Shown here piece after piece: positions 8,981 to 19,419 of a stretch of 64,000 bases of DNA (positions are counted from its first letter, which is position 1; each line of letters starts with the position of its first letter). Made by a program: the position numbers and the translations under genes. Where the stretch lies: NCBI GenBank assembly GCA_965240325.2, contig OZ251230.1, positions 124,001 through 188,000 of the forward strand, read 5' to 3'. The stretch is from Rebecca billardiae RCC1528. Taxonomy: Eukaryota; Haptophyta. Below the pieces are notes generated by a model that searched no databases, was not told the DNA's origin, and worked only from the letters and a program-made list of their open reading frames with translations.

Positions 8981-10564
8981 ATGACGACGGCCGCCCTGCT
9001 CGTCGCGCACGCGCTGTGCGCGGGCCTCGCGCTCGGCCGGCCGTCGGCGCTGGGCGCGCCGCCGCGCGCCGTGGGCCCCGCGGCGCGGCGCGCCACCGTC
9101 CTCGCCACGGCGCCGGGCGCCGCGCCGTCCGAGCTCCCGCTGCCGCCGGGCAAGGCGCGCGGCCCCCTGCGCGGCGTGCGCGAGACGCTCGCGTACCTCA
9201 AGGACCCGATCGGCTTCGTGCGGGCGCGCGTGGAGGAGTTCGGCCCGGTGTTCAGCACGACGATGTTCTTCCGCCCCACCGTCGTCGTCGGCGGCCCGTC
9301 CAACGTCGACGAGTTCCTCTCCAAGGAGGCGGGGCTGATCGAGCAGTCGTCGCTGCCGCCCATCTTCACCGAGCTGCACACGGAGTGGGGCGCGCTCAAC
9401 CTGCAGGGCGCGGCGCACATGGCGGCGCGGCAGGCGTACGCGCCGCTGCTCTCGCAGGCCGCGCTCGTGCGCTACCTGCCCACCGTCGAGGCGCGCGTCG
9501 CCGAGCTCGTCGCGCGCGCGGCGGCGCACGAGGGGCGCCACGAGGGGCGCGGCTTTGCGATCGCGGCCGAGGCGAAGCCGTGGGCCGTGCAGCTGTACGC
9601 CGAGCTGTTCGTGGGCGAGCAGCTCGAGCCGTCGGAGGTGCAGCTGCTGCTCGACTACAACGACGGCCTCCTCGCCCTCGGCCGCTGGTCGCGCGCGTAC
9701 CGCAAGGGGCGGCGCGCGCTGCAGACGCTGCGCGCCGCCTTGCTCGAGCGGCTCGCGCGCGCGCGCTCGAGCGGCGCGCTCGAGTCCGAGCCTCGGTACC
9801 ACTTCTTCAGGGCGCTGAGCGGCGCGGTGGACGAGCGCGGCGAGGCGTGGCCGGACGAGCGCATCGCCTCCGTCGCCGTCCTCTTCGTCTGGGGCGCGTA
9901 CGCCGAGACCGCCGCCCTGTTTGCGGAGACTCTCGTGCAGCTGGCGGAGCGGCCGCTCGTCGCGGCGCGCGTGCGCGCGGAGGCGGAGGCGGCGGGCGTG
10001 CGCGGCACGGACGCGGACGCGGACGCGCAGCGGCGGCTGGCGCAGTGGGACTCGCTCGCGTACACCTCGGGCGTGCTCAAGGAGTGCCTGCGCACGCAGC
10101 CCCCGACGGGCGGCGGCTTCCGCCTCGCCTCTGCCGACCTCTCCCTGGGCGGGTACCGCGTACCGCAGGGCTGGGTGGTGAGCGCTGACCCGCGCGTGCA
10201 GGCGCTCGACCCGGACCTCTTCCCCGCGGCGGAGCAGTTCGAGCCGGAGCGCTGGGTGAAGGCGTCGGCGGCCGCCGCGCCCGCCTCCGCCTCCGGCGGC
10301 TGCCCGTTCGCCGGCTCCGCCGCCGCGCTCGGCCGCACCGAGTGGTTCCCCGGCGGCACCGGCCGGCACGCGTGCCCCGGCGTGCCGCTGAGCGAGCTCG
10401 TGTCCAAGGTGTTCCTCGCGAGCTGGGCGCTGCGCTTCGAGAGCTGGGCGCCCGCGGACGGCGTGCCCACGTACGTGCCCGTGCCCATCCGGATGGTGGA
10501 CGACAGCTTCACGCTCACGCTCACCGAGCGCGCGCCCGCCGCGCGCGCCGCGCCGGCGGCGTAG
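8981..10564 (+). CDS. cytochrome P450 with signal/transit-type leader
   Basis: A 527-residue intronless protein. P450 marks include AYAET at the I helix, the K-helix ExxR pair (E368-CL-R371 in KECLRTQPP), FEPERW, and the heme-cysteine loop FPGGTGRHACPG with C465 as the expected thiolate ligand. In that loop the residue seven before Cys is Gly rather than the usual Phe. The N-terminus (TTAALLVAHALCAGLALG, then a stretch rich in Ala, Arg and Pro) looks like a signal peptide followed by a transit peptide, as used for secondary plastids. No transmembrane anchor of the ER type follows it. The ATG at 8981 is the first in frame. A TATA-like TATAAT sits near 8807. The substrate is unknown; a plastid oxidation of carotenoids or lipids is a guess from the leader. 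Confidence 0.85.
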   Translation: MTTAALLVAHALCAGLALGRPSALGAPPRAVGPAARRATVLATAPGAAPSELPLPPGKARGPLRGVRETLAYLKDPIGFVRARVEEFGPVFSTTMFFRPTVVVGGPSNVDEFLSKEAGLIEQSSLPPIFTELHTEWGALNLQGAAHMAARQAYAPLLSQAALVRYLPTVEARVAELVARAAAHEGRHEGRGFAIAAEAKPWAVQLYAELFVGEQLEPSEVQLLLDYNDGLLALGRWSRAYRKGRRALQTLRAALLERLARARSSGALESEPRYHFFRALSGAVDERGEAWPDERIASVAVLFVWGAYAETAALFAETLVQLAERPLVAARVRAEAEAAGVRGTDADADAQRRLAQWDSLAYTSGVLKECLRTQPPTGGGFRLASADLSLGGYRVPQGWVVSADPRVQALDPDLFPAAEQFEPERWVKASAAAAPASASGGCPFAGSAAALGRTEWFPGGTGRHACPGVPLSELVSKVFLASWALRFESWAPADGVPTYVPVPIRMVDDSFTLTLTERAPAARAAPAA

Positions 10565-11980
10565 CCCACACGACGGCTGCAATCTTGACTCGATCTACTG
10601 CTGCTGCTACCTACGTAGTACGTTCCATCCGCATCGGCCATCAAGCATAGTGAGCGCACCGCACTGCCGGCCACCGCACGGCCGTGACGGCGCATCGTCA
10701 CCATTGGCAGGCCAGCATCGGGCACTGCTAATCTACGGCGGCCTCGACTCCACGCCGCGCACGTACGACTGCTGCGCAAGTGTTATAAAGTCGCGCGTGA
10801 CACGTATATTATGGCCCGCGGTGCAGGGCGGAGCGCGCAGCGTGGAGCCCGCACCAGCGGGCCCGAACAACGTTTCAAAAAGATCTTTGATCAAGAAAAA
10901 AGCAGGGACGGGGGACGATTTTCATGGCTGCGGAGGAGACCGAGTTTCGAATTTTGAGACCCTCTCTAACATGCATCAAGGCCGAAAAAGGTCGCGCCCA
11001 CGGCAAGTTCATAGTAAAGCGTGGAGTGACGCCCGTCCAAAAAACTTCACGCCCTTTAGGATCCCTAACGTAACGAACCGTTACAAGCGATTTTTCCGGC
11101 CAATGAGATTGCAGCAAGGTCCAAGGAGCGATGACGTATCTAGATAGATTGCCGCGAACCGATGTGACCATGTACGTCCCTTGAATCAGTTGAATCAACT
11201 ATTCAATCGCGCCGTGTCTCAGTGTCTGTATCAGGAGCCGACAGAGGCAAGGGTCAGTAGCCGATGGGCCAACCTCGGCGAATCTCAATACTATCTGACG
11301 CGAACGGACTTGGTTGGGCGCGCGCGTGGCCCCGGGCGGCGGCCCACCAGAGGCGGCCCGCGTTTGGAGGCGAGCCACGGGCACGAGGCTCACGAGCGAC
11401 CGACGGTGAGGACGGCGATGGGCAGGTGCGCGCGGCGAATGGCGCCTGGAGCGCGCGGCTGCGGCGGGTCCCGACTGCCGTCGACATCGCGTTCGTCGTG
11501 CCCCCGCTCACTCCGCGCGCCCCCGCCGCCCCTGCCGCCCTGTCGATGCCTCGGCGCGGCCTTGCGCGGCCCCGGCGTGTCCGCGAGCCGGCGCCGCAGC
11601 CGCCGCCCTGTGTTCGGGCTCTCGCAAGCTCGGGGGCAGCGGCGCCTGATGCCGGACTGATCGATCTCTGAGCCTTCGACTTCACCACGCGCCGCCCTTG
11701 CCATGCCTTTCCGGGGTCTCCCAGAACTCTTCTTGATTGAGAGAGAGCAGGCGCGCCGACGATCCGAGTCCATCGTCGGTCGACTCTGAGCGAGGGCTAC
11801 GCCTCGGAACTGAACGGTACTCTACGAGGAGGACGAGCTGCGCGGGCGACGGTGGTGCGTGACGTCCCCAGAGCTGGCCGTGCCTCTGCAACGCGTGCCG
11901 AGCCTGATCGAGGTGTGTCAGCTGCCCGTGCACGCGCGGCGAGTGCGCAAACCGGATCACCGGTGCCCTCGCACCTCGGC

Positions 11981-12057
11981 ACCGTGCTCCCTCGGGCTGT
12001 CAGCTCCGCGTGGCCTGGCGTGCACGTAGAGTTGCGCTCATGCGTCGATCACGCCTC
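11981..12057 (+). repeat. 75-bp direct repeat, copy 1
   Basis: Starts ACCGTGCTCCCT and ends GTCGATCACGCCTC. It matches 12,207-12,281 with a few substitutions and a 3-bp indel; start-to-start spacing is 226 bp. Confidence 0.8.
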
Positions 12058-12206
12058 ACGCCCGCCTGTCGGCCGTCGCGCAGGCGCTGGTCGAACCCTA
12101 CTCGGACCCTACTCCTCCAGCCCTACTCCCGGGCGCTGCCGGCGCGGGGGGTGACCCCGGGGACAGCGGTCAGCAGCAGCGGCCCGAACGAACTCCGCGG
12201 CCCCGC

Positions 12207-12281
12207 ACCGTGCTCCCTGGCTGTCAGCTCCGCGTGGCCTGGTGTGCACGTGGAGTCGCGCTCATGCGTCGATCACGCCTC
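12207..12281 (+). repeat. 75-bp direct repeat, copy 2
   Basis: Second copy of the block at 11,981-12,057. The 150 bp between the copies are not themselves repeated. Confidence 0.8.
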
Positions 12282-12416
12282 GTCGCATCCGCCTGTACAC
12301 AATCGGCGCCGCGCCGGCGGCTGCAATGGGCCCGCCCGGCGCGGCGGGCGGCGGCGCGCCGCTGATGGAGTCTAGTTGTACGGGCATATGCAACTGGTCT
12401 GTCAATAGACGACTGC

Positions 12417-12491
12417 GACGGAGGGTGCACCGCCACCGCGGGCCCTGAACTACGTTCGTTCTACGGAAAAAGGACCGCGGAACGCGGTCAT
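12417..12491 (+). repeat. dispersed repeat, copy 2
   Basis: Direct-orientation match to 971-1036, including the palindrome GACCGCGGAACGCGGTC, with about 9 bp of insertions. Two copies 11 kb apart suggest a short interspersed family in this genome. Confidence 0.75.
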
Positions 12492-13306
12492 TATATAACT
12501 GAGCAGACGACTACTGCTGCGATGCCACTGACGTGTCTCACAGCAGTGAGTGGTAACAGTACTTAGTAACAGTCGTCACGACGTCTCGGACTACGGACCG
12601 GACTCCGCCGCTGTCCGGACGTCCGTGACCGTGCTGATGTGCAGGAGTACCGGCGGGCAGCATCACCGATCGCCTCGCGATATCTATCCGGTCACTCGTA
12701 CTCGTAGCACTATATAGCAGTAGTCGTCGTCGCATCCGAGCCACGACCGCGGTACATATATTATTACGCGCGCCCGCGCCTGGCGAAGCAGCCAGGGGGC
12801 GCCGGAAACAGCAGATCTCCGCGGCGACAAACCCGGACAGACTGTTTGTCCGGGAGCAGCGCTTTGAGGCGATGGTCTGGTAGAGGGCGATGTGGCTGAT
12901 GAGCGGCGCTGGCGCCCGGCGTTCTTGTCGTCCTCTTAGACAATCAGTTATTGTACCAATAACCCCACATATATCAGCATTTGTCATCTGTCGGATCGCG
13001 ATCTGATGCTGCCTGCCGCTAGTGCGCGGCTAGACCATCGACTACGTCGTCAGCGACAGCGGGCAGTGCCTCAGCCGCCGCCATCATCAAGTGTCGCGGC
13101 ATCGGGCTGCGGACCGTGATGGATGGCCGCCGCGCGCGCTGCCTCCGGACCGTCGGATTCCCGGCTGGCAGCAGGCAGCGCGGCGAACCGCCTAACGGCG
13201 CGCTGCTCATCAGCGCTCGCGCCGCCCGCCGTGCACGGTGCAGCGTGCTGGCGGCAGCGCTGATGTGAGCGATGTGCCTCGGGGCGTGCGCCGCACTCCC
13301 CGCCCC

Positions 13307-16300
13307 TCACGCCCTCGGCTTGGTCCCAAACTTGACGAGGTTGTCAATCTGCTCGCGCATGCTGCCGATCGTCACCTTGAACTGCGCCTCCGCCTCGGAG
13401 AGCTTCTTGCGCTCCTGCGGTGCGCGCCGCGATGCCGGCGGTGAGCGCGCGCGGGCGGGGCGGCGGGCGGGTGCGGCTGCGCGGCTGCAGCGCACCTCGT
13501 GCAGCTGTGCGCTCAGCTCGTCCTTCTGAGCGGCCAGGCGCTCCACCTCAGCCTCGAGGCCGAGCGCACCCTCCTCCGCCTCGACGGCGCGCGCCTCGAG
13601 CTCCTGCGCCGCGCCCTCCGCCTCGTCGCGCTCGCGCCGCAGCCGAGCAATCAGCTGAGCAGTCAGCACACACGGGGCGGGCGCGCGCGGTGGGGCGGCC
13701 GTCAGCGCGCACGCCCTCGCGCGCGGCTGCGGCGCGCGCGAGCGCCCGGCGCGCGCGCGCGCCGGGGCGCCCACGGCTTGGGTGTGCCGCCCGCGCCCGC
13801 GCCCACGCCGCCCCCGCAGCCGCCACGAAGCCCCGCCGCGCCGACAGCCCGCCTGCGCGCGCGCGCGCACCTTCTCGTCCTTGCGCGCCCTGCGGTGCAG
13901 CCGCTCGAGCTCCTCCTCCGCCCCAGGCCCCGCCGGCCCCGCGTCCGAGTGGTGTGCGGAGGAGGCGCGCTCGGCTGCACGCGCCGCGCGGGGGCAGGGG
14001 GAGGGGCGCCGGGCGGTGAGCGCGGCCGAGGCGCGGGGCTCTGCGGCGCGCGCGCGGCGCGCGCGAGTCGGTGGCGGCGCGGCGCGCCGCACGCACCGGC
14101 CTGCGCGGCCGCCTCCGCCATCACCACCGCCGCCCACGCGCGCAGCGCCCACGCCATGCGCGCGCCCACCGCGGCGCGCAGCACGCCGCGCAGCACGCCG
14201 CACGCCGCCATCTCCTGCATCGCCGCGAGCTCAAGAGAGAAGCCGTCGAGCGTGTACGCCACGCCGCGCCCCGCGCCCCCGCCCTCCTCCGCCGAGATCG
14301 CGATCTCGAGCGTGCCGGGCACGCCGGGCGCGAGGAGCAGCGCGCAGCCAGCGGAGGAGGGCGCGGGCGCGCCCACCGGCGAGGCGGCGGCGGTGGTCGC
14401 GTCCGAGGCGGCGCCGTCCGACGCGGCGGCGTGCGAGGGCGCGGGCAGCGCGGCGAGCGGGTCCGGCGCGCTCTCGCTTCCCTCCTCCTCCTCGCCTCCC
14501 CCCTCGCCCCCCGCCTCCGCCCCCGCCCGCCTCCTCGCCTGCGCGGTGGGGAAGCGGTAGTGGGGGTCCATGCCGCGCGCGCTGTAGCTGTGGCGCACGG
14601 CGGTGGCGGCAGCGGCGGTGGCGGCAGCGGGCGCGGGGCTGCCGAGAGGGGCGCCGGTGCTCGCGGCGAAGGCGGCGGCGGGCTCGAACGGCGCCGAGTC
14701 GCCAAAGCCGCCCGCGCCGAAGCCAAACCCCGTCGAGCCCGAGCCGCCGAACGAGACGTCGAAGCCGCCGCCGCCGCCGCCGCCGGCCGCGTCGGCGGCG
14801 CGGTCCGCGCGGCCGGCGGCGCGGCCGGCGGCGCGGCCGGCGGCGCGGCCGGCGCGCCTCCCGCCGCCGCCGCCGCCGCCGCCGCCGCCTTCGCCCTCCT
14901 CGTCGGAGAAGGCGTCCTCCTCCTCCATGTGCTCCAGCGTGTGCTCCAGCGCCGCCGCGGAGGCGAGCGCGAGCGGCGACGAGCGCATCTCGGGCGACAT
15001 GGAGCCGAACTGCGTCACACCGGACGGCCCGTGGGACGGGCCGTGCCCTGAGCGCTCGGCGGCACACGCGCCGCCGCGCAGGCAGTCGGCGGCGCCGCCG
15101 GCGGCGCCGCCGCGCGCGGCGCGGCGGCGGTCGAGCGCGCGCTGCGCCTCGGCGTGCTTCTCGGCGAGCAGCGCGGCGATCTCCTCCTCCGTGCCCTCGC
15201 TGAACACGCGCTCCTCCTCCGCCGCCTTGCGCCGCTGCCGCTCCGCCTCGGCCGCGCGCCGCGCCGCCTCCTCCTCCGCGCGCCGCCGCGCCGCCTCCTC
15301 CGCCGCGCGCCGCGCCTCCTCCTCGCGCCGGCGGCGCGCCTCCTCCTCGCGCCGGCGGCGCTCCTCCTCCTCGCGCCGCCGCCGCTCGAGCTCGAGCTCC
15401 ACCTGGTAGTCGTCGTCCTCCGCCTGCGCCACCAGCTCCGCCTCGACGCGCTTGCGCGCGGCGGCCATCCGCGCCGCCTCCTCCGCGCGCCGCCGCGCCG
15501 CCTCCTCCGCCGCGCGCCGCGCCTCCTCCTCCGCCGCGCGCCGCGCCTCCTCCTCGCGCCGGCGGCGGACCTCCTCGGCGCGGCGGAGCAGCTCCTCCTC
15601 CTCGCGCCGCTGCCGGTCCTCCTCGAGCTGCCGCACCCGCTCCGCCTCCTCGCGCTTCCGCCGCGCCTCCTCCTCCGCCGCGCGCCGCGCCTCCTCCGCG
15701 CGCCTCGCCTTCTCCTCCGCGCGCCGCCGCGCCGCCTCCTGCTCCGCCAGCAGTCGCGCCTCCTCCTCGGCGGCGCGGCGGCGCTCCTCCTCCTCCGCGC
15801 GGCGGCGCGCCTCCTCGAGCTGCCGCTGCCGCTCCGCCTCCTCGCGCTTCCGCGCCGCCTCCTCCTCCGCGCGCCGCCGCGCCTCCTCCTCCGCCGCGCG
15901 CCGCGCCTCCGCCTCGGCCGCGCGCTTCGCCTCCTGCGCCGCGCGCGCGGTCGGCGCGCGCAGCGGCGCACAGAGTGAGCCAGCGGGCGCTAACCCTAAC
16001 CCTAAACCCTAACCCTAAACCCTAACCCTAAACCCTAACCCTAAACCCTAACCTAAACCTAGGCGCACAGAGTGAGCCAGCGGGCGCGCGGCGGCGCGTG
16101 GGGCGGCGCGCGCGCGCGCGCGCCCGGCGTGCCGCGGCGCACCTCCTCCTCCTTGGCGCGGATCGCCGCGCGCACGGCCAGCCGCTCCGCCACCTCCTGC
16201 GCGCGCCGCGCCTCCTCCTCCGCCTCGCGTGTAAGCCGCGCCGCGCGCTCCGCGGCCGTCTCGTCGAGCGGCGAGCGCTGCTCCTCGAGCTGCGGCGAGG

Positions 16301-18824
16301 CGAGCGCGTGGGCAGCGGGCGCGTGCAGCCCGCCGTGCGCCGGCGACGGCGGCGCAACCGCCGCCGGCAGCGCAAACCCGCCGCCGCCGCCGTCGAGCAG
16401 CGCGCGCTCCGACGCCGCGGCGGCGCTCGCCGCAGCCGCCGCGTGCCCTCCTCCGCCCGCGCCCGCGTGCGCAAGGCTGAGCGCGCTGCCCGACGGCGAG
16501 ACAGAGACGTGCTCGGCGGCGAGCTCGACCGGGTCGAACGGCGCGGCGGCGACCGAGCCGGGCCCCCGCGAGCCGCCGCCGTGCGACGCCTCGATCTCCC
16601 ACGGGTGCCGCGAGAGCGCCGAGTGCACCGAGCGCGCGCCCCCGCCGCCGCCCACCGAGCTGGCGCTCAGCGGACTGGAGGGCGCGCCGCTGCCGTTTGC
16701 GCCCGCGCTGGCGCACCCGTCCGCGTGCTGCGCGGACGCGCCGCCGCCCGCGCCCTCCGGCCCCAGCCCGCCGCCCCCGAACCGATCCGAGCCCGCGCGC
16801 TCGCGGCCGAGCGACGCCGCCGAGCCGTGAGACGGCGGGCCGCGCGCGGGCAGCTCACCCTCTCTCTCTCTCTCGTCCGCGTGCGGCTGCGGCTGCGGCT
16901 GCGGCTGCGCGCCGTGGCGCGGGGCGGCGTACGCGCTCCCGCCGCCGCCGCCGCCGCCGCCGAAGCCGAGGCCGCCGTCCAGCGGCGGCGGCGAGCCCGC
17001 CCGCTGGCTGTGCGCGCCGCCACCGTCCCCTCGGGAGGAGGAGGGCGGCCCGCTCCCCACCGCGGTACCCACATTACCCACATTACCCGCATGAGCAGCA
17101 TGAGCCGCGTGACCCACCGACGCGTCGGCGCCGTGTCGGGAGCGCTCGTCGTGCGATCGCGAGGCGCCCACGTCCACGGCCAGCCGGCCGCCGTCCTCGG
17201 CTCGGCGGCGGTCGGCGTCGAAGCCGCCGCTGCCGCCAAACCCGCCGCCGCCCCCGCCGCCCCCGCCGATCGAGGAGGGCGGGCCGGAGGGCGAGGCCGC
17301 ACCGAACATGTCTGCAGGGAGGGGCGCGCCGCCCACGCCCGAGCCGGGCACGGGCGGCGGCGGCGGCGCCTGCGTCGGCGGCGGCGGCGGCGGCTCGTCG
17401 AGCATGCCCAGCAGGTCGGGCAGCGCGCCGACGCTGCTCCCGCCGCCGCCGACCGAGCCGCCGCCGCCGTAGCCGCCGCCGCCGCCGTAGCCGCCGCCGC
17501 CGCCGCCCGCGCGAGCCGCGCCGCGCGAGCGCGAGGGCGCGGAGGGCGCGGGCGCCAGCCCGACGCCCTGCAGCCCGCCGCCGCCGGCGGTGGCCGGCTT
17601 GGGCCGGTGCACCGTGAGCTTGACGAGCGGCCCGGCGTTCTTAATCCGCGCCTTCGCCTCCGCCAGGCTCATCCCGCACCGGTCCGTCCCCACGATCGCG
17701 CCGTCGATCTTTGTGACGGTGTCGCCCACGCAGAAGCGGTGCCGGTCGTCCGACGCGTCGCTCTGCGCCAGCACGTCGATGTACACGCCGCCGTGCGCGT
17801 CCTCCTTGATGAGGAACTTGAAGCGGCCCTCGCTGTCGCGCAGGAGCGAGCCCTCGATCGTGCCGCTGCTCGCGCCAACGCTCGCGCGCCCGGCGGAGCC
17901 TCCATGCCGCTCCGAGCCGCGCGCCGAGCCGCCGCCGCCGCCGCCGCCGTATCCCGAGCCGCCGTGCGAGGGCGGCTGGTGCGCGGAGCCGCGGCCGCCA
18001 GCGTCGCCGGCACGCCCGCCGTCGCCGAAGCCGCCGCCGAGCGGCGGCGCCGCCCCGCCGCTCCGCCCGCCCTCGCCGAAGCCGCCGCCGAGCGGCGGCG
18101 GCGGCGGCGAGCGGTGCGGCGGCGGCGGCGCGCCGCCAGCGCCGTGGGGCGGCGCTCGGCCGCCCGTGGGCACGCGCAGCTCGGGGTGCGGCGTGCGCAG
18201 GTTGGCGCCCTCGAAGACGGCGGGCACGTGCTGCACCAGGCAGCCCAGCGCGGTGAAGTGCAGCCGCTCGCGCTGCCGCTCGCTGAACTCGCGGCCGACC
18301 GGGCCGGGCGCGCGCGCGGGCACGATCGCGTCGGCAAACACCGCGACCACCTCGGCGAGCTGCTCGTCCGTGCCGCCACGGCTCGCGCCGAGGTGCGCGA
18401 GGCAGGCGCACAGCGCGTGCAGCACCTCGCGGTGGCTCGCGGGCAGCGCGTCCACCGCGCGCACCAGCCCGTCCACGCGCGCGTCCACGTCGGGAGCGCC
18501 GGCCGCGACCAGCAGCCGCCGGTACTGCGCCGACGGCACGACCGGGTCGGGCAGGTGGCGGACGTAGGCGCGGAGGGCGGCGGCCGCGCGCTCGGGGGTC
18601 GCGACCGACATGGCGTCCCGCCCATACTCGATCGCCTCGAGCAGCTCGTCCACCTCGCCGCCGCTCACGCGCGCCGCGTCGCACACCGTGTCCGCGCACG
18701 CGCCGCGCTCCTCAAGGTAGCGCATGAGCCACGTGAGCGCGCGCGGGACGCGCTCGCCGCGGTCGAAGGTCTCCTCGATCGACGGGATCGGCCGAACGCC
18801 CGAGTAGTGCCCGTCGCGCGCCAT
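13307..18824 (-). CDS. RhoGAP-PDZ-coiled-coil protein (multi-exon)
   Basis: Exons I infer: 18824-16143, 15933-about 14101, about 13915-13871, 13654-13496 and 13414-13307, giving about 1608 residues. Residues about 25-170 look like a RhoGAP domain: ARVSGGEVDELLEAI carries the candidate arginine finger (R52), then LRAYVRHLPDPVVPSAQYRR and LAEVVAVFADAIVPA. Residues about 320-408 form a PDZ-like fold (CVGDTVTKIDGAIVG, SLAEAKARIKNAGPLVKLTV). A long Gly/Pro/Ser-rich disordered stretch follows, then a strongly charged EEEARRRAEE-type coiled coil, a Gly-rich linker and a short C-terminal coil. RhoGAPs switch off Rho/Rac GTPases at membranes and cytoskeleton. Introns 1, 3 and 4 are GT-AG. Intron 2 fits best as CAG|GC...AG but is ambiguous. 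Intron 1 contains the telomere-like insertion. Confidence 0.75.
15991..16061. repeat. interstitial telomere-like array, alternating CCCTAA/CCCTAAA
   Basis: 71 bp made mainly of the 13-mer CCCTAACCCTAAA repeated, becoming degenerate (CCTAAACCTAG) at the right end. It lies inside intron 1 (15934-16142) of the RhoGAP gene and is bracketed by a perfect 26-bp direct duplication (15965-15990 and 16062-16087). On the gene strand it reads as TTTAGGG/TTAGGG. Confidence 0.95.
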
Positions 18825-19419
18825 CCTCACAGCCCTGCCCGGCTCAGGCGCGCGCGCGCTTTGGCGTGCACGGGGCTGGCAGATGGCCAGCAGGCGCAGC
18901 GCCGACCTTCGTCTCGAGGCAGTCGAGCAGCAGATGGGCGGAAGTCCGGCCGGGATGATCCCCGATCTGAGATCCGGGATGGATCCACCAATACCATGGC
19001 GGGACAACCAGCAATAATGTCAATGGTGAACGCGCCTCCGCAGTGGTGGCGGGTGAAGAAAGGCATGGTCATCCTAGCCATGACACGATCCACGACACGG
19101 TGCCACTACCGCTCTAGCGTTGCAGCCTATCACGCCATCGCCGAGGGCGTCTGACACTGCGCAGCGGCATGCGACTGCCATTGACGCACTCGTCGTCGCT
19201 GCCAGTCCGCCGTGGCGGCGCCCGGCGCTGGTGGCTACTCGGTACTCCGAATCCGATGCTGAGACTGCGCGCCTGGCCCTGGCGGGGGGAGCGGAGTCCG
19301 AGCAGAGCTGAGAGCGGAGCTGCCCGCGGGACGAGCCATCGACGGCAAGTCGAGACACCGCTCGCAGTCTACGGCGCCGCGCCGCCGCCCAGCCGCGTGC
19401 GCTCTCCCCCTCGCTCTGC
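18825..19419. other. intergenic, no gene seen
   Basis: About 600 bp upstream of the RhoGAP gene and downstream of squalene synthase. Frames on both strands are short. I see no repeat or clear promoter element. Confidence 0.6.

Larger units (their letters stand above)
10565..13306. other. 2.7-kb intergenic region, repeats only
   Basis: No convincing gene. 10,860-11,200 is clearly lower in G+C with A runs and unlike its surroundings; its open frames are short or have no coding character. 11,981-12,281 holds a duplicated 75-bp block, and 12,417-12,491 is the second copy of the dispersed repeat seen at 971. The remainder has frequent stops on both strands. Confidence 0.6.

Noticed and set aside
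6364-9420. Antisense open frame of about 1018 codons
   Set aside because: Runs antisense across the coiled-coil gene and into the transposon. It is open only because stops are rare at this G+C; the peptide is Ser/Arg/Ala low complexity and the sense strand has real protein features.
10650-11147. Possible 165-codon gene on the + strand
   Set aside because: No domain, composition changes abruptly in the middle, and no coding bias; treated as intergenic with a low-G+C island.
15991-16061. Chromosome end or assembly join at the telomere repeats
   Set aside because: The same gene continues in frame on both sides with a good intron around the array, and flanks share an exact 26-bp duplication, so an internal insertion is more likely.
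15991-16061. CRISPR-like array
   Set aside because: Units are 6-7 bp telomere repeats without spacers, in a eukaryotic intron.
16098-19154. 1018-codon + strand frame opposite the RhoGAP gene
   Set aside because: Arg-rich shadow of a coding strand with recognised RhoGAP and PDZ domains.
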